From contig JACDQD010000007.1 in NCBI GenBank assembly GCA_019843655.1, positions 24,570,365-24,634,364 on the forward strand: 64,000 nucleotides of DNA, read 5' to 3'. Source of the DNA: Lethocerus indicus (lineage: Eukaryota; Arthropoda; Insecta; Hemiptera; Belostomatidae). Under the pieces are notes generated by a model, which saw only the letters and a list, made by a program, of their open reading frames with translations, was not told where the DNA came from and did not search any database. Both the position numbers and the translations under genes were made by a program. Shown here piece after piece: positions 1 through 12,739 of the stretch. Each line of letters begins with the position of its first letter. The stretch's first letter is position 1.

Positions 1-157
1 CGGAATTTAAGGTTGTTCCCCTCTGCGAGGTTTCTCCCATCGCTCGTAGACAAGCGAACGGCTCCAAGCGGCAAAACAGGGATAAGTTGCTTTGATCTCG
101 CGATGAAGAGTAATAAAATGAAATAAATTGGTTCAGAATTGAAGATTAAAGAACCAG

Positions 158-226
158 ACGACAGGCGGTATTGAGAGCCAAACTTTCACACATGCTAACC
201 AGAAGACAGAATAAACTAAAAACACA
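158..226. repeat. Dispersed repeat (pairs with 14.0 kb)
   Basis: TTGAGAGCCAAACTTTCACA and GCTAACCAGAA match TTGAGAGCAAAACTTTCGCA and GCCAACCACGAA at 14,019-14,095. Confidence 0.5.
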
Positions 227-1460
227 AAACAAGATCGCGTATCTTTATAAGATGATAGGAATTGTAACAATACGTTAATGTATTCAAATGACAGTGCGGT
301 ACAAAAGGTAATATAACGTGAGTGGACGGGTAAGACGTGGGCTAATGAAAAATTAATGAGACGATGACGTAAATCCGCACAGGTTGGTATAACACAGCCG
401 GTACAGTTATTCGCAAACCCTGCGATCCGTTTCATGTTAAAAATGTACAAATGCGGGGCGAATCGGTCTGAGAATCCATTTATGACAATTAGCAATATAT
501 GTGAAATAAAAAGAAATTCATTTTACGGATAATTCGAATGGCCGGACAAAGTGGATGACAAAGAAGTGAAATGCTTTATTGGATTTTGATTTAATAACAA
601 CTGATCAGACTAATATTGGTACCACCAATCCAGGATGCTTTTATTTTTAGTTTTTTGATCGGGGGAATAATTCAGAATATATGTAATTTGCGGATTCTCG
701 AGGGTTGCTGGAGAGCAAATGAGCCGCTTTATAACACATAATCGAATCAATTCAATTTGGTATCACCCGTGTAGATTCTCATAAAACCTAATTTAGACAT
801 ATATTTCAGACCTCGGATTTATTTCCTAAAGCGAAGAGGTCAGTTAATAGCGCGCGTAATTCTCGATGATATCTGTAGTGCTGTCATTAGGAATCAGAAA
901 AGAACAGTGAAAGCCTTTTATTGACAACTCAATTTGTATGCAATGCAAATATTGAGTAATTCAACGCTGGGTAATTCTCAAAGACCCTGACTACCGGTTG
1001 GAATTTTTCAAAATAAAAAATCGAATTCGGTTTTAGTTTTAGTTTCAGTCTCTAACCGCCTTTAGTAGCGATAGGTATTTCACGGTTATTTTTTGGGGAT
1101 TATTTTGTGTCTCAATGTTTATATCTGTTTGTGTCACTATTTATTGTTGCTCGAGGGTCAACGTTTTGCAATATAATTCCCTAATAATATTTAAAAATTA
1201 CTACTCCCAGACATTTCTATGATGAACCAAAGATATGATGAGGGAGACGTGGTTACATTGCGTTAGGCAATTAAAGAAAGTGCCTGTAAAAGTATTCAAA
1301 CGTTTCCTTATTATCCATTAACCTAATCACAATGTTTGCTGCACATCGTGTTAGGTGTCTGGATATTTTACATCTGTAGTCATCGTGTTTTCCTGTACTG
1401 TCTTCCTATACACTTTCCATTTACTTAGGGGACTCGTCGCCGATATTAAAATAAGAATAT

Positions 1461-1541
1461 CAAGCTTGGGAAAATGAAAACTTCGAACAATGAACCCCGC
1501 CAATCCGTTAAAGGTCATCTCAGGATCCAGAAGTCATAACG
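1461..1541. repeat. Dispersed repeat, copy 1 (pairs with 12.1 kb)
   Basis: CAAGCTTG...TTCGAACAATGAAC...GTTAAAGGTCATC matches 12,127-12,210 in the same orientation. Confidence 0.6.
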
Positions 1542-1543
<2 letters not shown>

Positions 1544-1579
<36 letters not shown>

Positions 1580-1601
1580 GTGCATGCGCACGCACACGCA
1601 C
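1544..1601. repeat. TA microsatellite followed by CG/CA alternation
   Basis: TA repeats to 1578, then CGTGCATGCGCACGCACACG; nearly 60 bp of alternating purine and pyrimidine, a composition that favours left-handed DNA. Confidence 0.9.
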
Positions 1602-2666
1602 TTATATGTATACCAATAATGAAAATTAATCCACTGTACCATTTGAAAACATTACGATTAATCGAGAAAAAGAAGCGTTTATAGATTTAATTGCTGATTT
1701 ATTTCAGACTACTAAACTTAGGAAGTACTCTACTATCTACTATCAGATACTTAGAGTACTTACAAAATAAAGTAAACCATAAATCAATATTGACTGTTGC
1801 AAGAAAATGGGGCCAAGAATTCAAAACAAGAAGATAAAATATATCATATCTGGGCCATCGGATAATAAATAAATTAACCGGTGGATTAACTTGAACATAG
1901 ATGGAAGATAATTCAGAAGTGGTGTCAATTGAAGGGAATCGGGCAGTCCACGGGACGTTGTTTCCGACTTGGCGATAAAAATTGATTGTAGTGACGTAGT
2001 ACAGGTTTTATTATATTTATTTTCTCATTTCGCAAACGTTCGAGCCGCCCCATCGTACATATATCATCGGTTGGTTTCTTCATCCCAACGTCTTTCCGAT
2101 AAAACGTTTCCTTTTCCAGCCGACGTAATGTTCTTTGTCGGAAGTTCTTTCTACGGGCAGATTCTCTAGAGACAACCGTCAGTCCATTTCAGGATGCAAA
2201 ACGCCAATCCAGCAATAGTTTTCACGCTTGTCTTTCTCCCAATTTCTGTTCGGAAAAACGAACCGGGCACTTAACGTGACATATTGAAGCACGCTTATTA
2301 CCCGTCGAATAATGCTCACTTGTATTCACAAACAAGTATAACTAGTATTCACATGATGCCATTCACATTGCGTTTATTCAATGATGAAATGGCAATTCTT
2401 TCAAATTAGAAGTTTCCACGATCAGAACTTACTGATGGAAACAATAAGATATCCGAAACGTCGTAAGCTCGAGCTATTTAATAATATCCGGACAATTAAT
2501 TTGTATGTACAAGTTAAAAATGGAACACATTTTCTGATGGAATAAATACTATAACAAATCTCTTCATTCGTCACGGCAGTGGGGCCTACAATAATCAAGA
2601 TTTTGACTGATCCTGTTTTCTATCTTCAGACGACTTGTTATTATATTTATATCCGGTTTTTTTATT

Positions 2667-2989
2667 GTAGATTTTTTGTGTTTCTGTCTTCTCTCGCTGG
2701 TTTGGTCTTTCGGCTGCTCGCCATCTTCAGTAGCGGTGTTAGTCGCTCTGGATGTTTTTTGGGCATCCTCACTGCACTGCCGCTGTCACTTGTACTGTGG
2801 TGGTTGTCTGTTTTTCGTGAGTATATATATATATACCACCACAGTACAAGTGACAGTGCAGTGAGGAGGCCCGAAAAACATCCAAAGTGCCAATAGTGAC
2901 TAACACCGCTACTGAAGATGGCGAGCGGCCGAAACCGGTCCAGCAAAAGACCAAACCCACGAGAGGAGACAGAAACACAAAAAATCTAC
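2667..2989. mobile_element. Foldback element, copy A
   Basis: Arms of about 150 bp are near-perfect inverted repeats around a TA run at 2821-2836: the left arm starts GTAGATTTTTTGTG and the right arm ends CACAAAAAATCTAC. It has no ORF of its own. Homology with copy B continues for about 30 bp to the right of the hairpin (GGTATTCCAACCCCTCGCAA). Each arm carries a hammerhead-like core. Confidence 0.85.
2905..2945 (+). ncRNA. Hammerhead-like motif in foldback copy A, right arm
   Basis: CTGAAGA, T, GGC...GCC, GAAACCGGTC as in copy B, but the bases after the cleavage site (CAGC) no longer pair with GCTA, so stem I is lost. Probably inactive. Confidence 0.35.
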
Positions 2990-3718
2990 GGTATTCCAAC
3001 CCCTCGCAAACCACAAAACAGTTATGTTAAGCTGTTTATTTATTCTCCAATTCACTTGTTTACGAAAATGTTTGTATATGTTTGGAAAAACATTAAGAAT
3101 TTCCGAATTTCGACAACGAATTTGACGTATCGGAAAACAAAAATATGCCGGGGCGCACTCCGTACTGTGTCGGAACAGAATAACAAAATATTTATATCTA
3201 TTGATTGACTCAAACTCGTCACTTGGCACTTTTATCAATCCTACTTGGCGGCCCTTCGTGCGTACTTTCTGCAAACTAATTTTTTCTATATGAAGTTTAT
3301 TTATCGTAAGCGATATCAGAGCTGAGTCCTGTCATTCGCCCTAGAAATAAGGAGTTAAATTGAATATATCAAGTTAGTTCTTGCAACCAATACCTAATTT
3401 ACTCCAATTGACTATTCTTTATTGACCTGTACGTTTTCTATTATTTCTTCATTAATACTCATATTAATTTAGATATTTCTGGAGAAATCTGCAAAGGATT
3501 TTTGATTTTTTCTGGTTTATAATCAGGCTAGCAGGGAGAGAAGCTTAAACTAGTGTACTTTATGACCGAGTATGTATACATATAATCTCCTGACTGTCCT
3601 GTCTCAATGCTTATATAGTTTCTATATCCCCATACAAAGTGAAATTTCTATATTCAAGGATTTAGGGAGATTGTCCTCTTTGAAATGTACCATAATTATA
3701 ATATTTATGATCTCCTGC

Positions 3719-3918
3719 CACCGTTGCTTCCCATCTTCAGTAGCTGTCTGTCAATATATCGGTGAGGCATTTCAGTCACCTCTGCGGCATCCTGTATGCA
3801 CTGTCGCTGCACATTTTCTTCGAAAAGCTACCGAATATCTATGTTTAGCAATAGAGCGGAGAATATCAGAGAATCGCGGTATTCAAAACCGTCGTAGACC
3901 GCCAAAAAACAGGTATTC
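3719..3918. repeat. Degenerate foldback-element copy
   Basis: Shares CCATCTTCAGTAGC with the left arm and a GCGGTATTCAAAACC segment with the right flank; the centre is rearranged. Confidence 0.5.
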
Positions 3919-5662
3919 GTAAACAATGTTTATCGCGGTCAACCATTGCTCATACTAATATTCCTGTCTCGGAAAAATAGACGTGTCCAACCATGGCTGG
4001 GATTATTATTTCCTTCTATTTGACGCCATAAAATGGGCTGGAAAATCAAATTCTCCAAATTACAAGACGAATTCGAGTTTATAAGATACGAGTGGTTTTA
4101 TAAATTCCCTGACTCTGTAAAGACGAATATATCGAGATCTAAAAAAGAAAAAGTGAATGAGATGATGTGCAATGAAAAAATATGTCACAGAAATACGAGA
4201 TGCGCTCTATTTCCGTCGCTCTAGCTAATGGTCTGTCACAGGTCGCGTGTATTTGGTCTCGGAATAGAAGGCCTAAATATGTCCCAAGTCTTGCGAATTT
4301 ACATTCATAGGCTCAATCCTGATTATTGAATTAGTCAGAATTGAGTGTGTCTGAACATTCGATTTCGGTTAAATCGTTTTCATCAATACCGATAAAAAGA
4401 GGATCGCACCCGTGGATTATTAACATACTGAGCATATGTTGCTAGGTCCATGGAGCCAATCTCTTATAATAGCCCCGTTGGATAAAGACCCCTATCTAAA
4501 TTCGACTGATTTGACGTGTAAAGGCCACAATCTTAAAGTAACGATATTAATAACTTTCTGGAGTCTTTTTTACCCTTTCCTTCTGGGGCCCTCTCGTGTG
4601 TTTTATCACATAGCCAAGAAAAACCCTTCCCACCGCTCAGGTAGTTTCCAAACATGGGAAAAATCCCGGAATATCGGGCGGACAACCCGTGCCAACCGAG
4701 GTTCTTCCTATAGTGATCCTACCAAGGAACTTAGGAATAATTCAAGTGCTGGTCGCGAAAACCTTCGCTCATTTATAAATATTAATAGGGTTAATGGATG
4801 TTTATCGACATTTGCTTCTCATAGAACGTTGCACTGTTTTTTAATTCGAACCGGAGTTTCCTCATTAAATATCGAACCGGGTTAAATGTTAAGGAAAAAG
4901 GATTATTATTAATTTAGGCTGATGAGTGAAAATGAGCCTTATTTTTTTTTTATTTTAAAGGGGAGATCGGAGAGGGGGCTCTACCAAAGATTAGAGACCG
5001 GCTAACCAGTTCCAATATTTAATTAGTAATCCGATATGTGAGTTTTTTCGTCAGTGGCCGAGATAACGAGTGTGATAACGCGTCCACTGACTTAATTCGT
5101 TCGATAGATGTGAGAGGGGACGGGGGGCTCACCCGCCACTCCATTAGCCCAGAGTTACCCTCCGCCTTTATCCATTATAATATTCGAGACCTCTAACCTC
5201 GTTATTTTCTGGCCCGAAACTTGCCTGTGAATGTGTCGTATATGGATACGCTGCGGCGGTGATTCACCCAAGTACTGTTCACTCGGGTCCGCAACGCGTT
5301 TACCGTTCATCTTACTTTTACTGCGGACCCTGAGTCCCCGATGAATCTCTCCAGTACATTGAACGTCGATGTGGCAGAGATCCGAATTTTTTTTTTTACT
5401 TCCCGATGGGCAAGGGGTTTGCAAGCCGTGTTATGCCCGGCCACCCTCACAATTTTTCGCCGGATTTAACCCCTTCCCTACGACCAAATTTCCAACTGTG
5501 CGGGCCAAAAGCGACACCGAGGTCGGTGCGCGCAGGGACATAAATGAATGAGAAGTAACTGAACGTCGCCCCTTTAGAATATCTCTGTGACTTAATATAT
5601 TCATAGTTATGAATACAATATTCATAATATTTATATTTGGGAGGGTACACCAATTTTTTAAA

Positions 5663-5803
5663 TGCCTTGTTTATGTTTCGCCCGGTAGACTTACGACGAC
5701 TCTGAGGCGTCTTATTCGTGTTTGGTCCGATAACCTTGCGACGCCTCTGAGTCGTTTTATTTAGGTTTGGTCCGATAATCTTGTGACGCCTCTGAGGCGT
5801 CAT
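5663..5803. repeat. Tandem array of 45-bp units with internal palindromes
   Basis: About three units joined by TTTGGTCCGATAA, each with a GACGCCTCTGAGGCGTC-type palindrome. Because 45 is a multiple of three, the minus strand is open and reads as a 15-residue repeat (TPQRRHKIIGPNLNK and variants). This is probably a by-product, not a protein gene. Confidence 0.75.
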
Positions 5804-5830
5804 TGTAAGCTAAGGGGTTAAAGACTCTCG

Positions 5831-5862
5831 GGTCGTAGAAAACCCGGTTTCAATGTCGTCCG
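5831..5862. repeat. Short dispersed repeat (pairs with 6.1 kb)
   Basis: GTCGTAGAAAACCCGGTTTC and AATGTCGT resemble TTCGTAGGAAATCCAGTTTC and AATATCGT at 6,109-6,140. Confidence 0.4.
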
Positions 5863-6108
5863 CTGTATCGAACATTCAGCCTGCGCCCTGCCCCACTGTA
5901 CAAAAATATCGCATTCTTATCTATTCGTGATTTCATCACAATTACAAATAGTATCTGCCTTTTTGTTGGATAACGACAGTGGAGTCAGTGAGCGATTAGA
6001 TGGTATTCACTGTACGACCCCCCCGTCGTACAAACACTGGTTTGTATTCCCCGGCAGTGTTATTCCCCTGCCAATAACCAGCACGATGAGCTTTAGAATT
6101 TAACGATT

Positions 6109-6140
6109 GTTCGTAGGAAATCCAGTTTCAATATCGTTAG
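6109..6140. repeat. Short dispersed repeat (pairs with 5.8 kb)
   Basis: Partner of the segment at 5,831; about 80 percent alike by eye. Confidence 0.4.
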
Positions 6141-6261
6141 TTTCTAGCAAGATATAAATGATTACGTTATATTAAATTGACACTCGAGGCATGAATTCTC
6201 CATGTTCTGGCGAAGATTAATGCCTCAGCCAAACTACAAATTTATTAGTTCAACATACCAT

Positions 6262-6330
6262 AACAAAACCAGCGAAAGGAGTCAGAAACACGCAAAATCT
6301 ACCAGTTCATGGAACACTTGCGGACTCGTA
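6262..6330 (+). repeat. Foldback-element right-end fragment
   Basis: ACCAGCGAAAGGAGTCAG and ACACGCAAAATCTAC match the outer right arm of copies A and B; the inner arm is missing. Confidence 0.5.
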
Positions 6331-6864
6331 CGTTCGACAATTTTTAACTGGCTTCGGCTAAAATTCTGAACTCGCGCATCTCAAATACCTGGGAAAACCT
6401 AGTTGCAGTGTGGTCCAATAAGTCAGGTTAGGAATACAACTATTCCACCGTCCGTCTACTTTGATTTAGCGGAAACTCGAAACCGCGTCCCGCTGACCTC
6501 AAAACGCGAATATCTTCTGCGGTTGAACACGTTTAATTCCCGAATAGCAGGTAGGCCAAAAAATGATTTGGCGCCGGCGTCTCGCCAACGGTGGTGTTCC
6601 TCGCCGCTCAATTTAATTTTAGATTTTTAATTCTAAACGAAATATCAGTACGATATTCTGTTCTCCGCGCAAAACTGTTTAAGAGTTCTTCTGAATTATG
6701 AAATCTATAAATTTGGTTGAAGAAACAGTGGCACAAAAAATTATGAGCTAAACAAGAGTACTAAGGGAAAATTTAGTTTAAAATATTGATTAAACTATAA
6801 TGCTATAACATGACGATAGGCTGTCTAAGTGTAAACACTGGATCCCCTTCTATATTTATTATTT

Positions 6865-6950
6865 TAGTGTAGTGTTGCTATCGACAACGACGATAAGCCG
6901 AAACTGGTCTTAACCTAGAGTCTAAGTTCGAATACACGAGAGGAGAGAGA
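6865..6950 (+). repeat. Degenerate foldback right-arm copy
   Basis: GCCGAAACTGGTCT and ACACGAGAGGAGAGAGAA correspond to the ribozyme-like and outer parts of the right arm. Confidence 0.5.
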
Positions 6951-7874
6951 ATTAGTGGTATTAGTAGTTAGTTAAAATGTCAATAAAATTTATTGAGTGT
7001 AGCTTTCCTTATGGCGAAAGCTGTTAAATCCGCCTACGGAAAATATGTTTGTCACCACCACGCTCAAATTTTAACAGATTGCTTTTTGGCCATTTGCCAA
7101 AACTGAATTTACCCACGTTTTCATGAGGTCAAAAATGGTCCAAACATTTGTTTTGTTCAATTGGATGATTCAATGTTGTTTACATCGAATTACTGACGGG
7201 TAAGTCCACGTTCAAACGTCCCACGGTATCTTTATCTGTTGTAACTGTAAAAGTCAAGTGCTATCTGGGTGGGTAATGCTTGTTTGGTCGACAAATTCTG
7301 ATACGCCGTTGTTCATGTTGTCGTTATTGTCAATGACGAAGACCCCCGACACACGAAATAATGGCTTTTGAAAATGGCCTGTTAACAATTTTTTAATTAA
7401 CGAGGAAAATGACAGCTGTTATTTTCTTTCTATGGAAATTGGCCGGCTGCTCCGCGACCTCGGTCCCATGACTAACTGGGTTTCCCCGTTCAGAAATGGA
7501 CGAAATCGGAGAAATATTTACTGAATTTCGAAATCTCCAGCATTTTCTTTGTAAAAAAATGTTTAACGGGACAGAATTGCGACAGATATGATGAAGTGGA
7601 AACGGAAGATTTGATTAGGATTGAAGGAAAACTTCTTGAGAAAAAAACCTGCCGGTCTCAGAATTAAATTTAAATTATATCTGTAGGTTTATAAAGATAT
7701 TAAATTTAAAAAATATATGTTGGTTTATTATTACTCCACGAAACATGTTGTCGTATTGTCTGAACGGAAGGTGTAAACATACCCCATTTTCTTGTTAATA
7801 CTTTTGCTCTAAGATTAAGTTTCTAATAGTTTTGTAATTTACAAAATGTAATTTTCCATTTTGTAATTTTTCAG

Positions 7875-7995
7875 GTGACTCCTGGTATCGGCGGTGCCAA
7901 CTTGAATCCGGACGCTGATATTTTCCACAGCAAAGCTAAGGAATCAGATGTCCACAGTTACGAGATATTTGAATCCGACTACACGGCTCTTGAAG
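7875..7995 (+). CDS. Larp4B: Larp4B upstream exon with PAM2-type motif
   Basis: The exon lies between an acceptor (polypyrimidine tract then CAG) and the donor GTAAAT. It encodes 40 codons plus one base, beginning [17 protein letters not shown]. The core LNPxAxxF is the PAM2 consensus that binds the MLLE domain of poly(A)-binding protein, at the N-terminal place where LARP4 proteins carry this motif. Vertebrate LARP4 has Trp where this copy has the classical Phe. The trailing G joins the exon at 19633 in frame (EGSVYMNG). There is no in-frame ATG, so a further upstream start exon is required and was not found. Confidence 0.75.
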
Positions 7996-9663
7996 GTAAA
8001 TTTATTGTTGTTTACCTAAATTTTTGTAATTTTAAATTCTAGCGAAAGCGCATAGCAGTCCGCGGGAGCCTAATTGACCTGTAAAAGCACCGTTAAATGG
8101 TTGGTAATTCCGCAATTCGAAACTGAAGTGTTAAAAATTTTGTTTTATCGCCGGTTCCATCATTGAGACGGCGCGAAATTCACTTATCTTGGGCGACCTA
8201 ATGAATAACGTGTATTAAGGCTATTAAAAAACGATTCACATTTAATAACAATATCCACACCTTAGTTACAGTTTAAATAAAATTGATTCAACCTTCCAAA
8301 ATTCACTACGTTTATTAACTCCACAGTTTAAACAGCGAGGATTCAATCTGTATTCCTCAGTATCTGTGGTGTGTTTGGATGTACATTATATGTTTAAAAA
8401 TTAGTTTGTTTAATTTTTCCATCCTAAAACTAAACCAAGTCGTACCCACTGACCCAGCAAGATGAAGAAATACACAAATCGAGTGAAAATAAGTACCACT
8501 TAAATAAGTTAGTTCCAGATAAAACTACCTGAAAACTCACCATGCTATTTACAGTGATTAAATGATAAGACACGTAAGAAACTATAATCAAACTTATAGT
8601 ATTTAAGATAGGAATCTCTCACTTCTCACTGGGGACTGTTTCCCTTAATGTAATTTATTTTGTTCAGGCCGAAATTGAAAACCTAGTACAATTAATATCA
8701 ACCGAACAGAGTGTTATTTTGGCCAATGTACGCTCCATAGTGAGTACTCCGCGGCGTTTAATTAATCTGTTCGATTTGTCCACCCACGGGAACGTTTAGA
8801 AAGCTCAAATTTTAGACCTGAGAAGATATTACTCAGGAGTATGACGTCAGGAAGTACTGAGAGGGGTCCTGTCACATATGTCAAGCTTTGAATAGATAAT
8901 TATGATAATCGGTCCTTAACTAGACCGCTTTCGGGTTTTCGCTATCCTCATTCCTTTGTAATATAGTCGGATATTTTTTTGAAGTATTCTTTCTCAGCAT
9001 AGCACTGGTTGTCTTTCAGTAGTTGGTAGATTTAAAATCTAGACAGAAAATCCCAAAATTTAAGCACAGGCAAAAATTGGATCTCTATTATGGAAAAAAG
9101 TATATTAGTAATAATTAAATTGTTTAAAAAATATTAATTCGGAATATTTGATTTTACACCGGAAATGAGCTTATTATTGGAAAGAATGAATACTTGTTGC
9201 TCCTGTAATACCGCCGAGATTGAAAAATATGAAATATTCAATTGAAACTTATATCGCGTCTGAATATCGCTTCGAACCGACATCGACGTGCATTTACGAA
9301 ACGGTAATGATGCAAGAGGCCTTGATGAAGGTTTTCCGCTCCCGATCGACAGTATCGATGCACGGACATGCTTCGTACGAACAACAGTCGAGTTTCCTGT
9401 GGCCACAGAAGACAGGCTCCGGCATCGCTAATTAATGAAAATTAACGAAAATGAAAACTGTCGACGGCTTGGTCCGGGAACTCTGCGAGCAGGAATACCG
9501 TAGATTTAGTGTGTTTCCTCTCGCTGGTTTGGTCTTTCGCTAGACCGGTTTCGGCTGTTCGCCATCTTCAGTAGCGGTGTTAGTCACTTTGGCACTTTGG
9601 ATGCTTGTGGGGCACCCTCACTACACTGTCACTGTCACTTGTACTGTGGTTGTAATAACAAGA

Positions 9664-9701
<38 letters not shown>

Positions 9702-10212
9702 GACAAACAGACAACCACCACAGTACAAGTGACAGTGACAGTGCAGTGAGGATGCCCGAAAACCATCCAAAGTCACTAACACCGCTACTGAAGATGGCGA
9801 GCAGCTGAAACCGGTTTAACAAATGACCAAACCAGCGAGAGGAGACAGGAACACAAAAAATCTACGGTATTCCAACCCCTCGCAAAGCACAAAACAGGTA
9901 TGTTACACTAGTATAAAAGACAAGCCAAGAAAACATTCATTGGTTTATTGAAAATCATTCGGACGCGGAAAACATTTAAATTACTTGCTCTGTATAAAGT
10001 ATATACATAGAGAGAGATAGAGAGAGAGAGAGAGATAGATGCGACATCGAGGAAATGGAAATCTGGAAACTGAATAACTCCAGAAAATATTGTCGGTTGA
10101 AAATACCGAAAAGCTGAATAATACCTGAAGGCTTTTTTAACCCGTCACTCCCGGCCACAAGGTCGGAAATCCTTTTCAGAACCACATAATAATAATAATA
10201 ATAATAATAATA

Positions 10213-10290
<78 letters not shown>

Positions 10291-11564
10291 TGGTGAGTGG
10301 GCGTGATTGAAATATACCGCATGATAAAATACATTACCGCCGGTGCAATGCGAAATTTAGATTTCTTTTCGCCCAACCTATACTTTATGGACGGACAGTA
10401 TATATTTAAAATGTTCATAAACAATAAATTATATGTTTGATACATTTTGGACAGTTTAACGTTCCCTCAACCACGCGCATATTTGCGGTTTGTTAGATAT
10501 TTCAAAAAAATGCATTGTTCCTTAAGAAAAACGACCATTTACTCTAGGAGACGAGTACTTACGGTATTTTTCCACTTCCTTTCTCTTGGCTATTTTTTTG
10601 GCTATGAAATAAAGCACACTTATTTCAGCCGTCAGTATTGCCCAAGATCCAAGTTTCTCTTGGAACGTGACTAAAAACTGGAAAAGCTTATCGATTATGC
10701 AAGTGAATTACCATGAAGTTGTGACAAGGAGTGACATTTGGACGCGTACCGTTGGCGAGAAGTTCCCGCGCTTTTACGAATTTTTACGTTGGGGCTTCGC
10801 CAGGTGAACAGATTATCGGCCGCTACATCCCCCCAACCCGCCCCACACTACCGAATTCCAATCTTAATTATTCAAAACATAACGTTTTTACCGCGATCTG
10901 GAATCGAACCCTGAACCTAGACCCGGCCGGTTAGACCGGTTTTGGTATCGTGTCATCGCCTGTAGCGTTCCGTCAGCATCAAAGTGATTTAGTTACGCAC
11001 GCCGGTTGCCAATGAATTATACTCCTCACGCTTAACCCACACAGTATATTATTTACAGTTCACATTACAGGTTAGACTGCTTTTTAAATTAAAAGATACA
11101 GTACCGGATATTCAAGAATGAACTGATCATTGGTTCGTATGACAATTAAACGGAAATTTCCGCTAAATTGACCAAAAAGAGTGTACAGCTTAACCTACAA
11201 CAAAATCAGTTCGTAAACAATGAAAATTGTTCCACAAAATAATTGAATCTTAGTAGCTTATTCTTCGGTAGAAATAAAAACCATTTCAGGGGTTAGTATT
11301 CTCGAAATACGTATGTAATTAGATGACAATGTTCCAGATTTACAAATTTGTAAAGAAAATAAAGAGATCATAAAGGAAGAATATTCTTGAAAATTTTTCG
11401 AATTACCTATATATATATATATATATATAAATAATTTTTTTAAATTGTTATAAAACATTCTTTTAAACTCCTTTGAAAGTCACAAATATAGCCACGAAAC
11501 ATCCCACGTAATGCGTTTCATACCCGTCGTAAAAAATACAGAGGTGTAAAGTATCATAAAATTT

Positions 11565-11627
<63 letters not shown>

Positions 11628-12689
11628 TTTTAGGGACAATGCATGGTGAGAGGAGTCATGAAATATCATCGGGTTTTTTATAATCTTTCATATAAAATTT
11701 GTTCGAATGATATCACGATAGTGTGGCCTCATGGCTTGAGGAAAACTTGAATTCTTTCGCCATTTAACACTTTCAGTACCAAGTTATTCAATATTCCAAA
11801 AATAAAAGATTAATTTAAATAAATTAACAATATTCGAACCCGGGAATGCGGAATTGCAGGACCAAAACATAATGTTAGAACCTGTACTGTTATACATGTT
11901 ACATCGGGTAACGGTACCAACTTGACTCATCCTTACGGTGTTATCAAATGATGTTTCTAGCCTTTGCAATTGAGTATCCACTTCAGATGGAAGGTTTCCT
12001 GAGGGCATTTTACAGCGTGGCAGTACATCTCTCCCTCTCTCTCTCTCTCTCTCTCCCTCGTTTTGCGATCCACCGGCATCCATTTAATTATGGGCCCTCG
12101 CAGCTGCAGTTTGAAATAAAGAATTCCAAGCTTGTGTGGGACAAATGCAAAGTTCGAACAATGAACTGCGCACAGCTCGCTAAAGGTCAGCCCGGGCCTC
12201 AGAATTCACGATCGCGCTGAGTCGCTCCCACCATTCATTCCGATCATTCAAATATGAGACCCGACTTTGATTCTAGATACGTCGGCATAAATTGTATTAT
12301 TGAGGTTCAACGGGGGATTTAATGTACTCTAATTTTCTGTCTACACAATTTGGTCTGTCCTCCAGATTGACTTCTGTTTCTCCCCGTAGTCGGTAGGATT
12401 CCGCAAGTTCATTTAGTGAAGCACATACACCGGTCGAACGAAGCATCCAGTTTTCACTGTTTGATATTTGATTATGCTAGTCTGTTGGAACAGTTTACTT
12501 GGATTCCATTTTCCAAATAACTATACAACTACTCCTTTTGTCATTTAAATCATCGGTCGATTCACTTTCTTATATTCTAACTCTGCATCAAGTTATATGA
12601 GTTGATAAAAGTCAGGTGCCGACTGTTGACAACATGCCCCAAATGACGTTAAATCCCAAGTTTTGCTTGGGATATTTCACAAGACAATG

Positions 12690-12739
<50 letters not shown>

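Larger units (their letters stand above)
1..7874. other. Gene-poor, repeat-rich upstream region
   Basis: No coding exon could be supported here on either strand. The stretch holds a TA microsatellite, one well-preserved foldback element, three degenerate relatives, a 45-bp tandem array and several dispersed repeat fragments, listed separately. It is clearly richer in CpG than the 18.3-58.6 kb block. The start codon of the PAM2-containing Larp4B isoform should lie here or further left, because the exon at 7875 has no in-frame ATG; I could not identify it. Confidence 0.6.
9480..9887. mobile_element. Foldback element, copy B
   Basis: Same family as copy A, with arms running from CTCTGCGAG on the left to CTCGCAAAG on the right. 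The centre is the TA run at 9666-9700. The left arm keeps the most complete version of the ribozyme-like motif, including matching stem I halves. Confidence 0.85.

Noticed and set aside
2579..3274. Several ORFs on both strands of foldback copy A
   Set aside because: They are mirror readings of the inverted arms through the TA loop and are not protein genes.
4436..4885. 149-codon + strand ORF
   Set aside because: Composition and content give no family resemblance; no splice or start context supports it.
5045..5110. GTCAGTGG/CCACTGAC inverted repeat with a weak B-box
   Set aside because: Resembles a tRNA-Leu-like fold only loosely; no cloverleaf could be drawn.
5447..5803. 118-codon minus-strand ORF with 15-residue repeats
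   Set aside because: The open frame is explained by a 45-bp tandem repeat; no start context or homology.
8668..8739. Open 24-codon stretch ([20 protein letters not shown] and on) between CAG and GTGAGT
   Set aside because: It looks like an exon, but in the phase set by the Larp4B exon at 7995 it hits a stop at once. No homology recognised.
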